Assembly: GCA_037833965.1 (NCBI GenBank)
Contig: AP031353.1
Coordinates: forward strand, 9,240,501-9,304,500
From: Marchantia polymorpha subsp. ruderalis
Taxonomy: Eukaryota > Streptophyta > Marchantiopsida > Marchantiales > Marchantiaceae
DNA length: 64,000 bases
Reading direction: 5' to 3'
This document shows positions 1 through 12,500 of this stretch, one piece after another. A program made the translations under genes and the position numbers. The notes below the pieces were generated by a model. That model saw only the letters and a program-made list of their open reading frames with translations. It did no database searches and was not told where the DNA came from. Each line of letters begins with the position of its first letter. Positions within the stretch are counted from its first letter, which is position 1.

Positions 1-243
1 TGCATGTTGAACAAGTACGGTCTGAATTTGCGTTTCTGTCTAACACCTGTTAACACCGACTTGGACTTGACCTCGAACCACGACTCGAGTTGAAGGTCCA
101 CCTGGCCCTCGTCATCATATACTCTCACGTTCCAGTACGAGGTGCTCTCTTGGCAAAATATTGTAGCTTGAAAAACCGACATCTCCAGTACGGGGATGAA
201 AGACGTAGTCCACGAGGTCCGCATGGCGAGAGACACATGGGGG
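1..243 (-). CDS. Possible partial coding exon at the left edge, unrecognised
   Basis: On the minus strand one frame stays open from about position 300 to the window edge, while the other strand has stops in every frame. The stretch is visibly richer in G+C than the DNA to its right. Conceptual peptides include SYWNVRVYDDEGQVDLQ and LESWFEVKSKSV. I recognise no family. A plus-strand GTAAGT lies at 243-248, so a plus-strand exon ending there is an alternative reading. The frame runs off the window, so neither start nor stop can be judged. This is a weak call based only on openness and composition. Confidence 0.2.
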
Positions 244-300
244 TAAGTATATGCTGCACCTGAAGTCTTAGTAGCATGACCTCTAACATATCATAGGGCC

Positions 301-2100
301 TTGTCCATGGTTTGTTCTATCCATTTTCGGAGACATATGATAGGCCCAAAAATATTGCGAATTCCGAAGTTGATGTATTTATGTGTTCGGATTGGTATTA
401 TTTCTGAGTGTTTGACCATGTAAACTAATTCTACTGCAAGCTTTGAAAAGCTTCGAAAATACAAGTGTGCAATATGTCAATATTATGTCATCTCCGTATG
501 GATTTGCGAAACATGTAGGTCATCACAGTGAGTGTGATAGGCAGAACTGAATTTCTATATGTGTATTTATTGTTGAGGATGGAGTTAGCCGATGTCACAA
601 TAAGAATCAGACTTGACCTTCTTATCGTTCATGTTGGCTGACACTCAACACTTGCAGAGTTAGTGTGGGGTCCCTCTTTTCCAGTTCTAGTTTAAAATTA
701 CTCTCTCCTATGTATATTTCTTATTTTTGAAGAAGGAGTACTCAATAGAGAGTCAATTGCATATAACATGGGAGGATAAAAAGGTTTCAGCTAGGTTATG
801 CTGAAGTTAGGTCAAGAAAATATCGTAAGTACCTTACATGCTGAACCTTACAGGGACGAAAGGTACAATCTATATCTCTTAAAAAATGCATGACCTTGAG
901 TGTTTGCTTGAATAAACCTTTTTCTTTCAAGCATATCAGACAGCCATAAACTTAGGAGCAGCTATCACTTGCAGCCAGCTCAAAACAGAAAACAAAACTT
1001 CAGAGATATAGTTTCAGCTTATTAACTCAAATATAGTGTAGTCTAGTCGTGTTACCAACATTTTCTCCTAGGAAGATCCAGATTCGTTTCCAACAGAAAC
1101 TCAAGCTATTCTGGGGAAGTTGATAAGAATATAACATACAAACTGGACATAGATTTGCATGGGGTTTGTTTAACCTTTGCCAAAAAAGTTCTCGGATCCT
1201 TAAATTTTGGTATTTGGATCTTCGTTGAAACACAAGAATATCTTGGATTCATTTGGAAAGAGTCAAGGTATGCAGTGCCCTAACAACGTACATTTTCAAT
1301 ATTTATTTGTATGTTTAATGTAGTGTTATGCACCTCGATGTATAACGATGAATAATTATGCAACCCATTGAAAGATATCCAGCGAGATACTCATCGTGAG
1401 AGTACAGACAAGATAATCAAATGGCGTTGACAAACCCAAATACTTATTGTTTCTAATGATGTCACTTGACTAGATTGAGGTTTGTCAACGAATAAAAAAC
1501 TCAGCTCGGTCCCATGGGGATGAAGAACTTCCTCCAATAACAATGACAAGAATAATATGGAAAAACCACCTGTATGAACGAGTTTATCACCTCACTCTCT
1601 AGTGCGTCGCTCATGGGAAGATAATTCAGCCCAAACGAGATGCCAACTTCCTAAGGAAGCAAGCGAAGTTGTTAACTGGCCTCCTGCCCATCAGCTATTG
1701 TTCATCATGCTCCTCATGGCCTAGACAGATGTATCATCGTCTCCTCGAGGACACGTGGCCACACTCTTCAGGGCGTCCGTCACTTGCCTTTCCGAGAAAA
1801 TATGGTGGCATCTTGGAGTCTCGGATACACTTAAAACAGATATTCTCGAAATCCTCTCACTTCAAGGGACCGTCATTTAGTAGCGGAAGATTAGAGGGCG
1901 GGAGATCCGAAAAGAAGACAATTGTCGTAGTGGAGTACGGGCAGTAGACTCCATCCTCTCCGCATTTCGAGTATCGACTGAAGAAATAATGCAAAGCTTG
2001 TACTGCCGGGCACCGGGGATGGAGATTCCCGAATCTAGGGGACGACGAGCGAAGCCCTGCTCGTACTGTACTGTAATGGAGGCATCGGAATCCCACGTGG
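301..2100. other. Intergenic stretch upstream of VPS13, no gene recognised
   Basis: No reading frame here resembles a known family. Frames of up to 92 residues exist (for example 1669-1947 plus) but show no domain and overlap others on the opposite strand. A CACGTG core (G-box) lies at 2094-2099, about 1.1 kb before the VPS13 start codon; its relevance is unknown. Confidence 0.4.
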
Positions 2101-2560
2101 ACGTTGTCCGCGCGGGATGGTCTTTGAAAAGCCGGCAGCCACGTCCGACGTGAAAAAGGCCCAGGCTAGAACTGTCCGATTTGAGCGAACGGGGCTCTAC
2201 CAGCTGGCGCTATCTGAATGGTCCTCGTCACCATTGCGGGCTCAGAATACGCGCGGGCGGAGATCAAAGAAAGCTTGCCCCGAGGGGGAACGTCTGCGGA
2301 ATCGGAGCAGAGGCTCGAGAGCTGAGCCAAGAAAAGAAGCCTCGAGGAACGAAGGAAAGAGGGAAGGAAGGAAGGAAGGCTCTGGGAAGGAAAGAAAGCG
2401 AAGCCCAGCCCAGCCCTGCCAGCCAGCCAGCCAGCAACGCGAGCGAGAGCAAGAGCAAGAGCTCGAGCTGCAGCAGCTGCATCGCCGATGCTGCCAGCCA
2501 TGCGTCAGGCCTTTAGATACAGACGCATGTACTGTCGTCGGATAATGTGAAAGTCCTCAA
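2100..2560 (+). promoter_or_regulatory. GC-rich, purine-rich probable leader/promoter of VPS13
   Basis: The composition switches to high G+C with many CpGs. It contains a GGAA-type purine run (about 2350-2395) followed by a GCCA/CCAG run (about 2404-2437). Such blocks are common near transcription starts of plant housekeeping genes, so I infer a promoter or untranslated first exon for the VPS13 gene beginning at 3217. Several overlapping frames cross it on both strands (2117-2545, 2166-2501, 2181-2516), all of low complexity; I regard them as by-products of the composition. Confidence 0.35.
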
Positions 2561-3216
2561 GGGCTGGTGCACCTCCACTTGAGCTGCGTTTTTTCACGAG
2601 ATTTCGGTTGGATGATTTGCCTGCCTCCCTCCCCTTCTAATTCACCCTGTCTCGAACCCAATGAACCTGAGTGTCCATCCTGTACAGAAGAAGAAGAGCC
2701 CAAGTTCCCAGCTGCGGAAGCGGCGTGACATGATAGTGTGAACCCCTACACTGCCTGTGCAAGAATATTCGTGGCCCATGCTGCTGTGTGAACCAGGAAT
2801 TGACAAGTGTTAGAAGCTTTGGATGATTCTTGACTGTGATGGGTTAGTGGTAATTGAATTCCAGATGAACTGACACTGAGGAGCTCTGAGAAGCCGAGAA
2901 CACGAGCGAGGAGAGGATTCACGCGAGTGTACAATTTTGTAGGAATTTGAGGATTACTTGAATTTTCGAGCTCAGAGTGGCAGGATTTTGAAACAGAGGA
3001 AGACATGCAACAAGCTGCTGGAATGCTTTCATTTCGAGAAGTCTGCAGTCCGAAGGGGCTGTAGGATGACTTGCTTGCTGGATCCATAGTTTATGGTCGT
3101 GGACAAGAATCGGCTGTGGATGGATCTGAATAGTGACGGATCGGAGAGGAATTGAGGGGATTGAACAACTGGAGAACAAGACAGATTAGAAATCTGAGGG
3201 AAATTTGCGGGGAGCC

Positions 3217-6200
3217 ATGGTTTTCGAGGAGCATGTGGCCTATTACCTGGAAAGGTACCTTGGCAATTACGTCAAGGGCCTTTCCAAAGAAGCTTTGAAG
3301 ATCAGTGTCTGGCAAGGTAATATTCAATGGTCTCGAGTTCTGGTTTCTTTTTAGTAATTTAAGAGTTGATATTTATTCGTCACCTTGATTGAAAATTCTG
3401 GGTATCAGTTGAAAACAATCCATCCTCGTTCAAAAGCCGCGAGTTGACAGTCAGTGAAATACGATGGGCATTTATAAGCAGTAAGCATTCGGGTGAATCG
3501 TTATAGCAAGATACTCGTAAACCTTGATCCGTGGCTGGAGTCGACTGGATGCTGGAGAGAAGCTAAATTCGACGATTTAGCACAGTAAATTTCTTTCAGC
3601 TCGATTGATGTACTTCAGACCAGCTGGTCTAGTCATATCTTCGTTGCACTTATTCGAGGAGCCCTCGTGGTAAAAGTTCTCAAAATTGCAGTCACCCCCC
3701 ATCAGAATGAACAGCACTGAATTTTTTTATGCTCCAAGTCAGGAGAAAATGAAAGTTTTATAAATTGATGATTTGAGTTTGTTGGGCAGTGAGGCTGCTT
3801 TATTGACGTTAAGCAGTAAATAAGAAAGGGACATACGGGCGAAGCTTTGAGATTTGCAGTGCTTGCATCAGATTAGATTAACTAGTCCAAGAAGGAGTAT
3901 GAATGAGCTAGGCTGCTGATTTTGAGTAAGGACCACATTTTCAGCTAGATAGTTTCTAACGAAGGAGTCGCTCGCGAATTGGAACGCCGGTGTAAATTTT
4001 CATACAAGCAGGATATTTTTTTTTACGGAATGGATCGTACATCAACATCTATGCTCCGGTAGATTGCCTTCCACATTGGTGAAGTCTCCTACCAGAAGGA
4101 TAAGCTGAAATTCACTTAAGTTTCTCAATATGGCACACTTCTGTGACTTAAAGGCTCGGAACAGATAAATGAAACGGACATAAGCATATATTTAATATAG
4201 AGTGAGCAAACTGTACTCTCGTTTACGGTGAAGAGTCTGGATGTCACAGAACCAAGGCCTTTGTAATTATAAGATTCTCGGCTGGACCCGTATTTTGATG
4301 ATGACTTGCTCGATCACAGTCCCGCAAGTCATTTTCAAAATGCAGATTTCCATCGAAGTAGGTCTGTTTAATCTGGACATACGCCTACGCTCGGCCAGCA
4401 AACTTATGATATTAGAATTGTGGCTCTAATGTGGCTTGATTGAATTGTCTGATTTAAGGCAGTAACAAATTTGTCCATTGTTCCTAAGAAATTTCTGCTG
4501 AAATTTTGTCTTAGATTTGACAACCTTCCATCAAAATCAGAGACCTCATGAGTTTTGAGTGCCGTGCAGTGTGTAGTCTTTTTGTCGTGTTCATTCTGAG
4601 TATAGGAATTTAATTGTCATTTCAATAGCTTTTTTCTCCATTTTGAGCATGACGGAATATGTGGTTTGCGTTGGTTCTTTCGGCAGGAAATGTGGAGCTG
4701 ACGAATATGCAGTTGAAGCCAGAAGCACTTAATTCTTTGAAGCTGCCAATCAAAGTAAAGGCAGGGTTCTTGGGATCTGTCAAATTAAAGGTGGTTATCG
4801 TACACCGTCTGTTTACTATCGTACATTCAGCTACTGTAGTAAATATCTGTAGTATCGCGTCATAAGGCACACAAATGCAGGTGTCTTTGAATATTCAATT
4901 TGAAAACTATCTAAAAACAACAGAAGCCCTTTAATCGTGCTCTCACGCCCGTGGGTTTGCCCGTCTTAGCGAAGTTGTTCAGAACCGACCTTTTATGATT
5001 AAAGTCTTCTATAAATATGAGTTTTTTGTTAAACGTCTATGCAGTGCAGTCGATCTTAGGCACTATTGTTCAGCAAATTAGCAATCCTGGCTTGTGACTC
5101 CCATTATTGTGCGTCAGTTGGAGTCCACATGAATGTTGAGATCTCTGTCTGCATCATGATTGTATATTCTCAACATCCAACTGCACGTTACCATCGTGAA
5201 TGTATCAAGCCGAAATCTGTTCTTACAACAAAAAGGTTTTTTGCTCTTTTTGTTTGTCTGTATGTACAGGTTCCGTGGAGCCGATTGGGTCAAGAGCCAG
5301 TTGTTGTGCTTCTAGACAGGATATATCTCTTAGCAGAACCTGCCACCAACCTTGATGCAGGAGATGATTCTGGGGATGCTGTCCAGGAAGCCAAGATGAA
5401 GCGTGTGAAGGTACACGCTTAATTATTCACTCAACTCAATACGAAGTTACATTGCAATTGTCAATTCTTTTGGGGTAACGGATTCGCCTTTTATGCAAGC
5501 TAATTTAATTCCGAGAACGTAACTATATGGTCGGAGGTTTGGGCAGTTGCCATATTAACTACATATATTGTTACTTCCGGAGCACTTCTGTAACCATCAC
5601 ACTTACCTTGTATGTGTTCGATCACCACAGGATACAGAAGCAAAATTACTTGAAAGGAAGGCTGACAACGCGAAGAAAGAAGAATTGGTAACTGATGAAT
5701 TTAATGTTCCCCTTCCGCATTTGTTCTTTTCATGCTTCAGTAGGTTTTCTAATTTGTGGAAAAGCTGTGGAATGTTGATCTTTTTTCTAGAAGAGCCTTC
5801 TTATAAGGTTAGGATATGCAGCGATTTCAGGGTTTCTTCTTTGTTTTCAATAGGACTTCTTTTTGTTTCATTCTTGATAGTCATCTGTTTCACAGAACCG
5901 TTGACGTCTTCCGGCAGTCTTGGTGCTGAATGCATGAAACTTTCATCTGTTGACAACAGAACTTGCTTTCAATACACCAATTAGTCTGTATTATTCTGCT
6001 TATTATCTTAAGAAGAAAGCTGTTCGTTGCAACTGCGTGTGATGGTAGTGCTAATGAAAGTATTTACCTCGCTCTTTCCACAGAATAATACTTCTTGGTT
6101 AGGCTCCTTGATCAGCACAATTATCGGAAATCTGAAACTTTCGATTACCAACATTCACATCAGATATGAAGATTGTGAGAGGTACTTCAGTAGTTCAGGA

Positions 6201-9200
6201 ATTAAATGTTATGTTGCTTGAATACATCTGGAGCATATTTCAGCACCTAGAGCTCGTAAATCTTTTTCTCCTTTCAAATCTTTATATATACTATCGAATA
6301 TTGTGAATTCTACCCTCATTCCTGGCCTTCAGAGGTTCCTCAAAGACTTCCGGAAAGTAATTGTAAGCAGACCATGACAGGACGATTCAATAGAGGATGT
6401 TAGGGTATATTTCGGCATAGAAGATATGCTTAGTAGACGTCCTTTTTTGACATGAGCACGGCCCCCCTGTACTTCTGTGCCAGCAATCCAGGACATCCGT
6501 TCGCTGCTGGTCTGACTTTGGAAAAGCTCGCCGCTGTGACTGTTGACGGCGAAGGGAAAGAAACGTTTATTACTGGTGGATCTTTGGATCGCATACAAAA
6601 GGTTTGTATAGATGTCTCAAGCGTTTCCTCATTTAGAGAACCCTGTTCCCCAATTTTTGACCGAAAGGTCCTTGCACCTTTCAAGCTTTTAGGAGATGAT
6701 GGATGTGCTTTTTCTTTCTCGCAAAAGTGCTTTGATGGATTGTACATCATCGATAAAGAGTTAACAACATGCGCTTTTATTTTACAGTCTGGAGAATTGC
6801 AGCGGCTTTCGTTTTACTTCGATCCCGACACCGAACCTTGGAAGCCCGAAAAGAAATGGGAAGATCTATTGCCCAAAGAGTGGGCGAAGGTGCTGAAGAG
6901 CTAGCTCTTTCTTTCCTCTTAAGCTGTTTGGATATGATGCATGACTGTGGTAAACCTTCTCTGAGTTGAAGCTGCGAGCTATTAAGAACAAGATGTATCG
7001 GAACTTTGGATATCTTGTGTAGCTTTGTTCACAAATGTCTATTGAGTTGCACAGTTTCCGACTTGTTCAGCTCCCCTGGTTGTAGTTCTTAGCTTTCCGA
7101 ACCGATAAAGGTCCTGAAGAAAACTGTATGTAGCTGTATGGACCAGAAGAGTTAAGCTTTTGTAAGTATTCATAGAAGCGTCTGGCCAGGTTTTCTTGGG
7201 GATGCTCTTATCGTGTCAAACTTGTGTACCTATGTGTGTGTACTTACATTCTTTCAGATCTTTGGTCAAGGAATTGGCGCGGAGTCAGTACATGGTGATG
7301 GAATTAAAGGAAGTCGACGTGGTCAACATCACTATCTGCTCGCACCTGTCGGGGGAACTGCGAGATATAGTAAACTTGCAAACAAGGATACAAGAACTCC
7401 TGATCAACCTGCACAAAAAGCTATTGTCGTGCTGGACGACGTCACAATTGGTTTGTCAGAGGTACAAGTTTGATGTAAACCTTCCTTTGCCTGATCACTC
7501 ACCTCAATCTCTTAAAAAAATGAACGAGGTGATGCTTAACTGATGAATGACTGAGTTTGAATTTAACGCATAATTTTAAGTGTACGATTTCGCGAAACTG
7601 TCAATTGTCTAAGTTGTGAGTTAATGAGCCTCAGTACAAAGAAGTCCTCAAAGACTGATATAGCGTAACCTTTTTTACAATGGTGATGGCCTGGAGCTCC
7701 TCCATTGTCATGGTTCTTGAAATTATCAATGTGAGTAGATTTCGAGCACGAAGACGGATTACATGTCCCAAATATCAAACGATTCAACACAGCTCAGGGT
7801 CATATGAATTTATACAGTTAACAGAATCATTTAGCAGGTTTTCTTGTCTACTTTATCTTACTTCACCTTGCATTGTGTTTTTGTTGCCTCCCCCTAATTT
7901 AGACTAAACTTTGGTGTACGCGAGCAGGTACAATATCGAGATGCCTTAAAGGTGGCTGAGAATTTTTCGACATTTAACAAACGCCTGCAATACGCACATT
8001 ACAGACCCTCTGTCCCCATCAAACAGGACAGTAGGGGTTGGTGGCAGTATGCTTACAAGGCTATAGTAGAGCAGCAGAAACAAGCAAGGTTGCTACCGCT
8101 TTTTATCTCCTCTTCTATCATCTGTCATCTCATCTTCTATCTATCTACACGCGAAATCAATAAATGAATGAATCAATTTAATTTCCATAGGGTCAAAAAG
8201 CGACCAAGGGACCACCATCTTACTCAAAATATTAGACAGTCTTGATGTCAGTTGTAGCAGATCTTTGTGAGTAGTATTGATTGTAGTGCAAGTATTTGTG
8301 ACGATTGTGAAGCTCGTAGTTGTGCGTCCTTATTCCTGCACTCAACGCTCGATTCTCGCTTCCCTGTATTTCTTCTGCTTGTTGCAGTGGTAATATATCT
8401 TGGAAGCGACTAGTCAAACTTTCCGAGCTGAGAAAGCAGTATGTTTCAAAGTACGTGATGGCGCTGCAGTCCAACCCGAGTCAAATGACAATCGATAACA
8501 ACAAGGAAATCCAAGATATGGATCGTGAGCTTGACACTGATATAATTATACAGTGGAGGTAGATTCTCTTTCCCTTCGTACAATATAGAAGTACAGAATG
8601 CACACATCGTCAACATATAATTACTATTTTTACTGTGCAAGTTGCACATATATTAGGAGCGTTAGATCAACCTGAAGGTGTTGTCTGGGCAGAGAACTGG
8701 CGTTATATATGTCACTCAAAAGTGCATTAACTTTCTGTCCAGTAGATTTTGTCAATAGATCGTAACAGCTTGAAGTGGACAGGAACGCCGATTTAGTGCT
8801 TTGTTGTCTCATTTCTTGGTCATTTGATGTTTCCCTCAGGGAATGATTCTTGGTTCCTCTGCCCTCTACTTTTGTGTCCCGCGGGCTTTGCTGGGTTCCA
8901 GTGGACTTATAATAAATTCATGTAATCATCCTCAGCTAGAAGGTAGATACTCGAAGATTCAGTTGTAAGTTAGACAAATCGTCCAATCAGTGTATTTTGA
9001 TTATGCAGAATGTTGGCACACACATATGTCGATCAGAATCGAGCTCAAGATCAAAAGCGGCAGCAGGAGCAACAGAAACAGCAGAGCTGGTGGTTGCCTT
9101 TTGGATGGTGAGTCAAATGGTTTTCATGTTCAGAGCGAGAGTTACACCCTTTGAAGCACCTACACCAACGTTTGAGAATAAGCTTGTACAATATCATTAT

Positions 9201-9576
9201 GAGGCAATGTTCAAGAAAGTCATGCTTTTTTGTTTGAATGATTTTTATCGGCAGGGCTGGCCAATCAAACGTTGATGACAAGGCCGTCAAGTTTACCGAC
9301 GAGGAGTGGGATCAGTTGAATCAACTGATTGGCTATCAACATGGGAAACAGTCAAATATCATGCCAGGGCAGGAACCTCCCAATATGCTGCACACCGTTC
9401 TAGAAGTTCGCATGCGCCGCAATGCAACAAAATTGGTGGCTTCAAATGATGAAGTCATCATGGAGTTATCGGGTGATGAACTCCAGGTCAATTTACATAT
9501 GTACCCAAAGACGGTGAAATTTGACATGGAGCTGGCTTCATATCAACTGTCATGTCCGGAGGGTCTCCTCATGGAG
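3217..9576 (+). other. VPS13: VPS13 exons 1-12: chorein N-terminal region
   Basis: Exons: 3217-3316, 4687-4790, 5270-5410, 5631-5687, 6084-6181, 6484-6601, 6788-6889, 7258-7461, 7928-8088, 8388-8558, 9009-9107, 9255-9576 (residues 1-559). Phases join without breaks. Family hallmarks include LTNMQLKPEALNSLKLPI, VPWSRLGQEPVVVLLDRIYL, SWLGSLISTIIGNLKLSITN followed by IHIRYED, NPGHPFAAGLTLEKLAAVTV, EPWKPEKKWEDLLPKEW and AHYRPSVPIKQDSRGWWQYA. This end forms the cap of the lipid channel in the family. Exon 7 to 8 uses a GTGCTG donor and exon 2 to 3 a GTGGTT donor, both weak. A 37-codon Gln-rich stretch (exon 11) precedes SWWLPFGW, a spot where plant homologues also have a WW motif. Confidence 0.85.
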
Positions 9577-12500
9577 GTCAGTTGCAATGACACTAAGTGA
9601 AGATTAGTTGTTTAAGTTGAAAGGTTTCAAAGTATGACTGTTGACCTTCGCTTGTCCTTCAGATTTAGACTGTTTTAGCTCCTTCATGCGTGTGTTATGT
9701 GTAAGATCAGTATTACTTCAGTCCTTTCCGATCAGATGGGTACGGTGCCATGCGACAGCAGATTTATGTGCTGCCGGTACATTTCACCTATTTGGTCTTG
9801 CTCTCTCTCATGTGATAACTTTAAACGTGTAGGTTTTGACAAAGCATGGTTTTAATCTTGCATAGATTCTTGTACGCATGTTAAGATATCATATCTTTTC
9901 TTACTGTATGCAGAGTGCCACGAAAGCGGAGGCAGTCAATGCCACATTCATCTATTTACCGATGAAAGAAAATCTTGACTGGAGTCTGGCTGCAAAATGT
10001 TCACCATGTTACGTTACCGTGAGTTTTCAGTTTTACCATCGCTTTAGTTTCTTGTAGATCTCATCTTGTAATCAGCCCGGAAAGTTCTCTACTGTACTGT
10101 CTGTTTGGCAGGATTTCTCATAGTTGAGCTGCTTTTCCGTCTAAGGTATTCGAGATTGCAATCTTGTAATCTGTGATGAGTCTTATTACTGCTTACTGTA
10201 CTTTATTCTGTAGATTGCTACGTGTTTGATATTCATTTCCTTTGATGAAGGCTCGACCTCACATTTTAGTCCGAGGATTCGTATATGATGCGAGGGTACC
10301 GCTTATAAACGGGATGATGTTTTTTTACAGCCTCTATTTACATTTGAACTGTCAACTGCCTGTGCAAATGACAGGTGTTCATGCCAAGCATCAATAGATT
10401 GATCGCCTTTTTCCAAACCAGTCGAACTGTAAGCAGGAGTGTTGCCTTGGAGACCGCCACAGCATTACAGGTTGGATAAGCTACAGTTCTTTCGGTACAC
10501 CTCTGATAGTACACGGGAGTTTCTTGAATTGCAAAACTTCTTTTGTACAAATATACTGAACGTTTGATGTGTTGGATGCAGTCAACCTTAGACGAAGTAA
10601 CTCGCAACGCTCAGCAGCAGATAAACAAAGCCTTGAAAGATCGTCCACGGTATGAGTTGAAATGGATTGCCCTCGCCCATCACATGATGAAATGCTAGTT
10701 TTATGAAGGTTTCGCATCATTGCATGTGCTAAAATTAATTGATAAACTTAACCAGATCGGTGTACCTTTCAGATTTAAGATGGATCTTGATATTGCAGCA
10801 CCGAAGGTCACGATCCCAACCGACTTTTACCCTGACGGTGTTAAACAAAGCAAGCTTCTTCTTGATTTCGGCCACTTCAACTTAAAGAGTGATCTGGTAA
10901 GGGGTGCAGCGTTTGCTCTGCTTGTCTTAGAATTATTATTTTTCATTCTGAAGAGACTAGATTTCATCGATCCGTTTTTTATGGATCAGTTAGTTATGGA
11001 AGGAATTTGATGATGACACAATTCTTTATCCCTTGTGTTGAAGGACGACGATCCACATGAGTCGGCAGAAGAAAACAGACTGTACATGCGTTTCAGGATA
11101 AGGTTGACCGATGTATCTGCTATCTTAGTTGATGGAGACTACGATTGGAAACGGAATTTTGATGATTTTCACCAAGCCTTTAAAGAGGACAAGAGGGATA
11201 CCAGAAGAGCAACGTTTCTGCCATTGTTGGAAAAGTGTGGTATGCTGGTTGCATTGCAACAGGTGAGTACATTTGTACTCCGCGACATAGGTTTCACTGA
11301 CGGTCCAGAAGAAGATGTTCTCTTCTAAAGAATGTCTTCTAAAATCTTGACTTACAAGAAGAAGTTCATTTTCTATGCTGGTGAATGTTCGTGATGTGTT
11401 AAAAACTTTTATTTACAACAGGATAATAGCTATAGAACTGCTTTTTCCTACCCTCGTAAGTGCAACCACGAGTAAATCGGACGGTAGTGTTATCTAATGA
11501 TCCTATCACGTACGTGCAGATATGCGTTCCTCATCCTCAATATCCGTCGACGAGAGTTGCCGTGAGGTTACCTTCCCTTGGGTTCCAGTTTTCTCCTGCA
11601 CGTTATCACCGCCTTATGCAAGTTATGAAGGTGTTTCAGAACAGCTCTTCAGATGATGGTGAAAGTTCTTCAGTCCATCCATGGGAGCCATCTGACTTTG
11701 AGGGACAAGTTTCAGTGCTGGCGTGGAAGGTACGAATCATGTGCTTACTGTATCTTTATTAGCTGCGTGGATTGTTTATCGTTTATGAACCTTTGTTCTG
11801 TTTGGTTTAGTTCCCGTGCTTCGGCGCTTATGTAAGATCTTGGCTTTGCTGAATCGCTGGAATAGCTCCTTCTATTTTAGAGTCAATGAGGGATCGTTTT
11901 CCACTTTAGATTCTCATTTGGAAGTGAATTGTAGAATATAAGGAGAAATTGTAGTAGAATCCTGCTTGTAATGACGGACAAACTCTTGATCGCTTTTAAT
12001 GATTGTCACGAGCGCAGGGTGTTGGGCATCGTGAAGCTGTATGGCAACACAGATATGCAGCATTAGCAGGTCCCTTTCTCTATCTTCTGGAGTCTTCGTC
12101 CTCCCAGACTTATAAATACTGCTCCAGGTGAGAGTTCACAGCTTTTCGTGCCAGTATAACCTGATCTTCAGTTGGACATTTCTCTTTACCGAGGAAGTAT
12201 TAACTTCGTGGAGTATGGTAGGTCCCTGTAAGCTGTAACCGGACCTTATTGTTAGGATTCCGTTGTGTGACAATGCCAAACTGTTTCACATTGACGACTA
12301 GTAGTTATCTATGGTTGATGCGTAAGTAGTACCCATGGTCTGAAATGGTGCTTTAAGTCCTGTAGAACGAAGACGCGTAGAAGTGGAAGCTTCAGTAATT
12401 ACTGAACGTTAATCTGTGAATGAACCAATTCAAACAGGTTTGAAAGCAGTGGATAACTTGTTTTGTTGTTAGTGGTCAATGAGAACTAGGTGACGGATAA

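Noticed and set aside
2117..2545. Overlapping frames of 111-142 codons on both strands
   Set aside because: Low-complexity Arg/Glu/Ser or Leu/Ala peptides produced by GGAA and GCCA repeats; no domain; frames on both strands equally open.
11460..11519. Extra coding sequence before VPS13 exon 18
   Set aside because: Its frame cannot be joined to exon 17; the acceptor at 11518-11519 restores phase and the family order.
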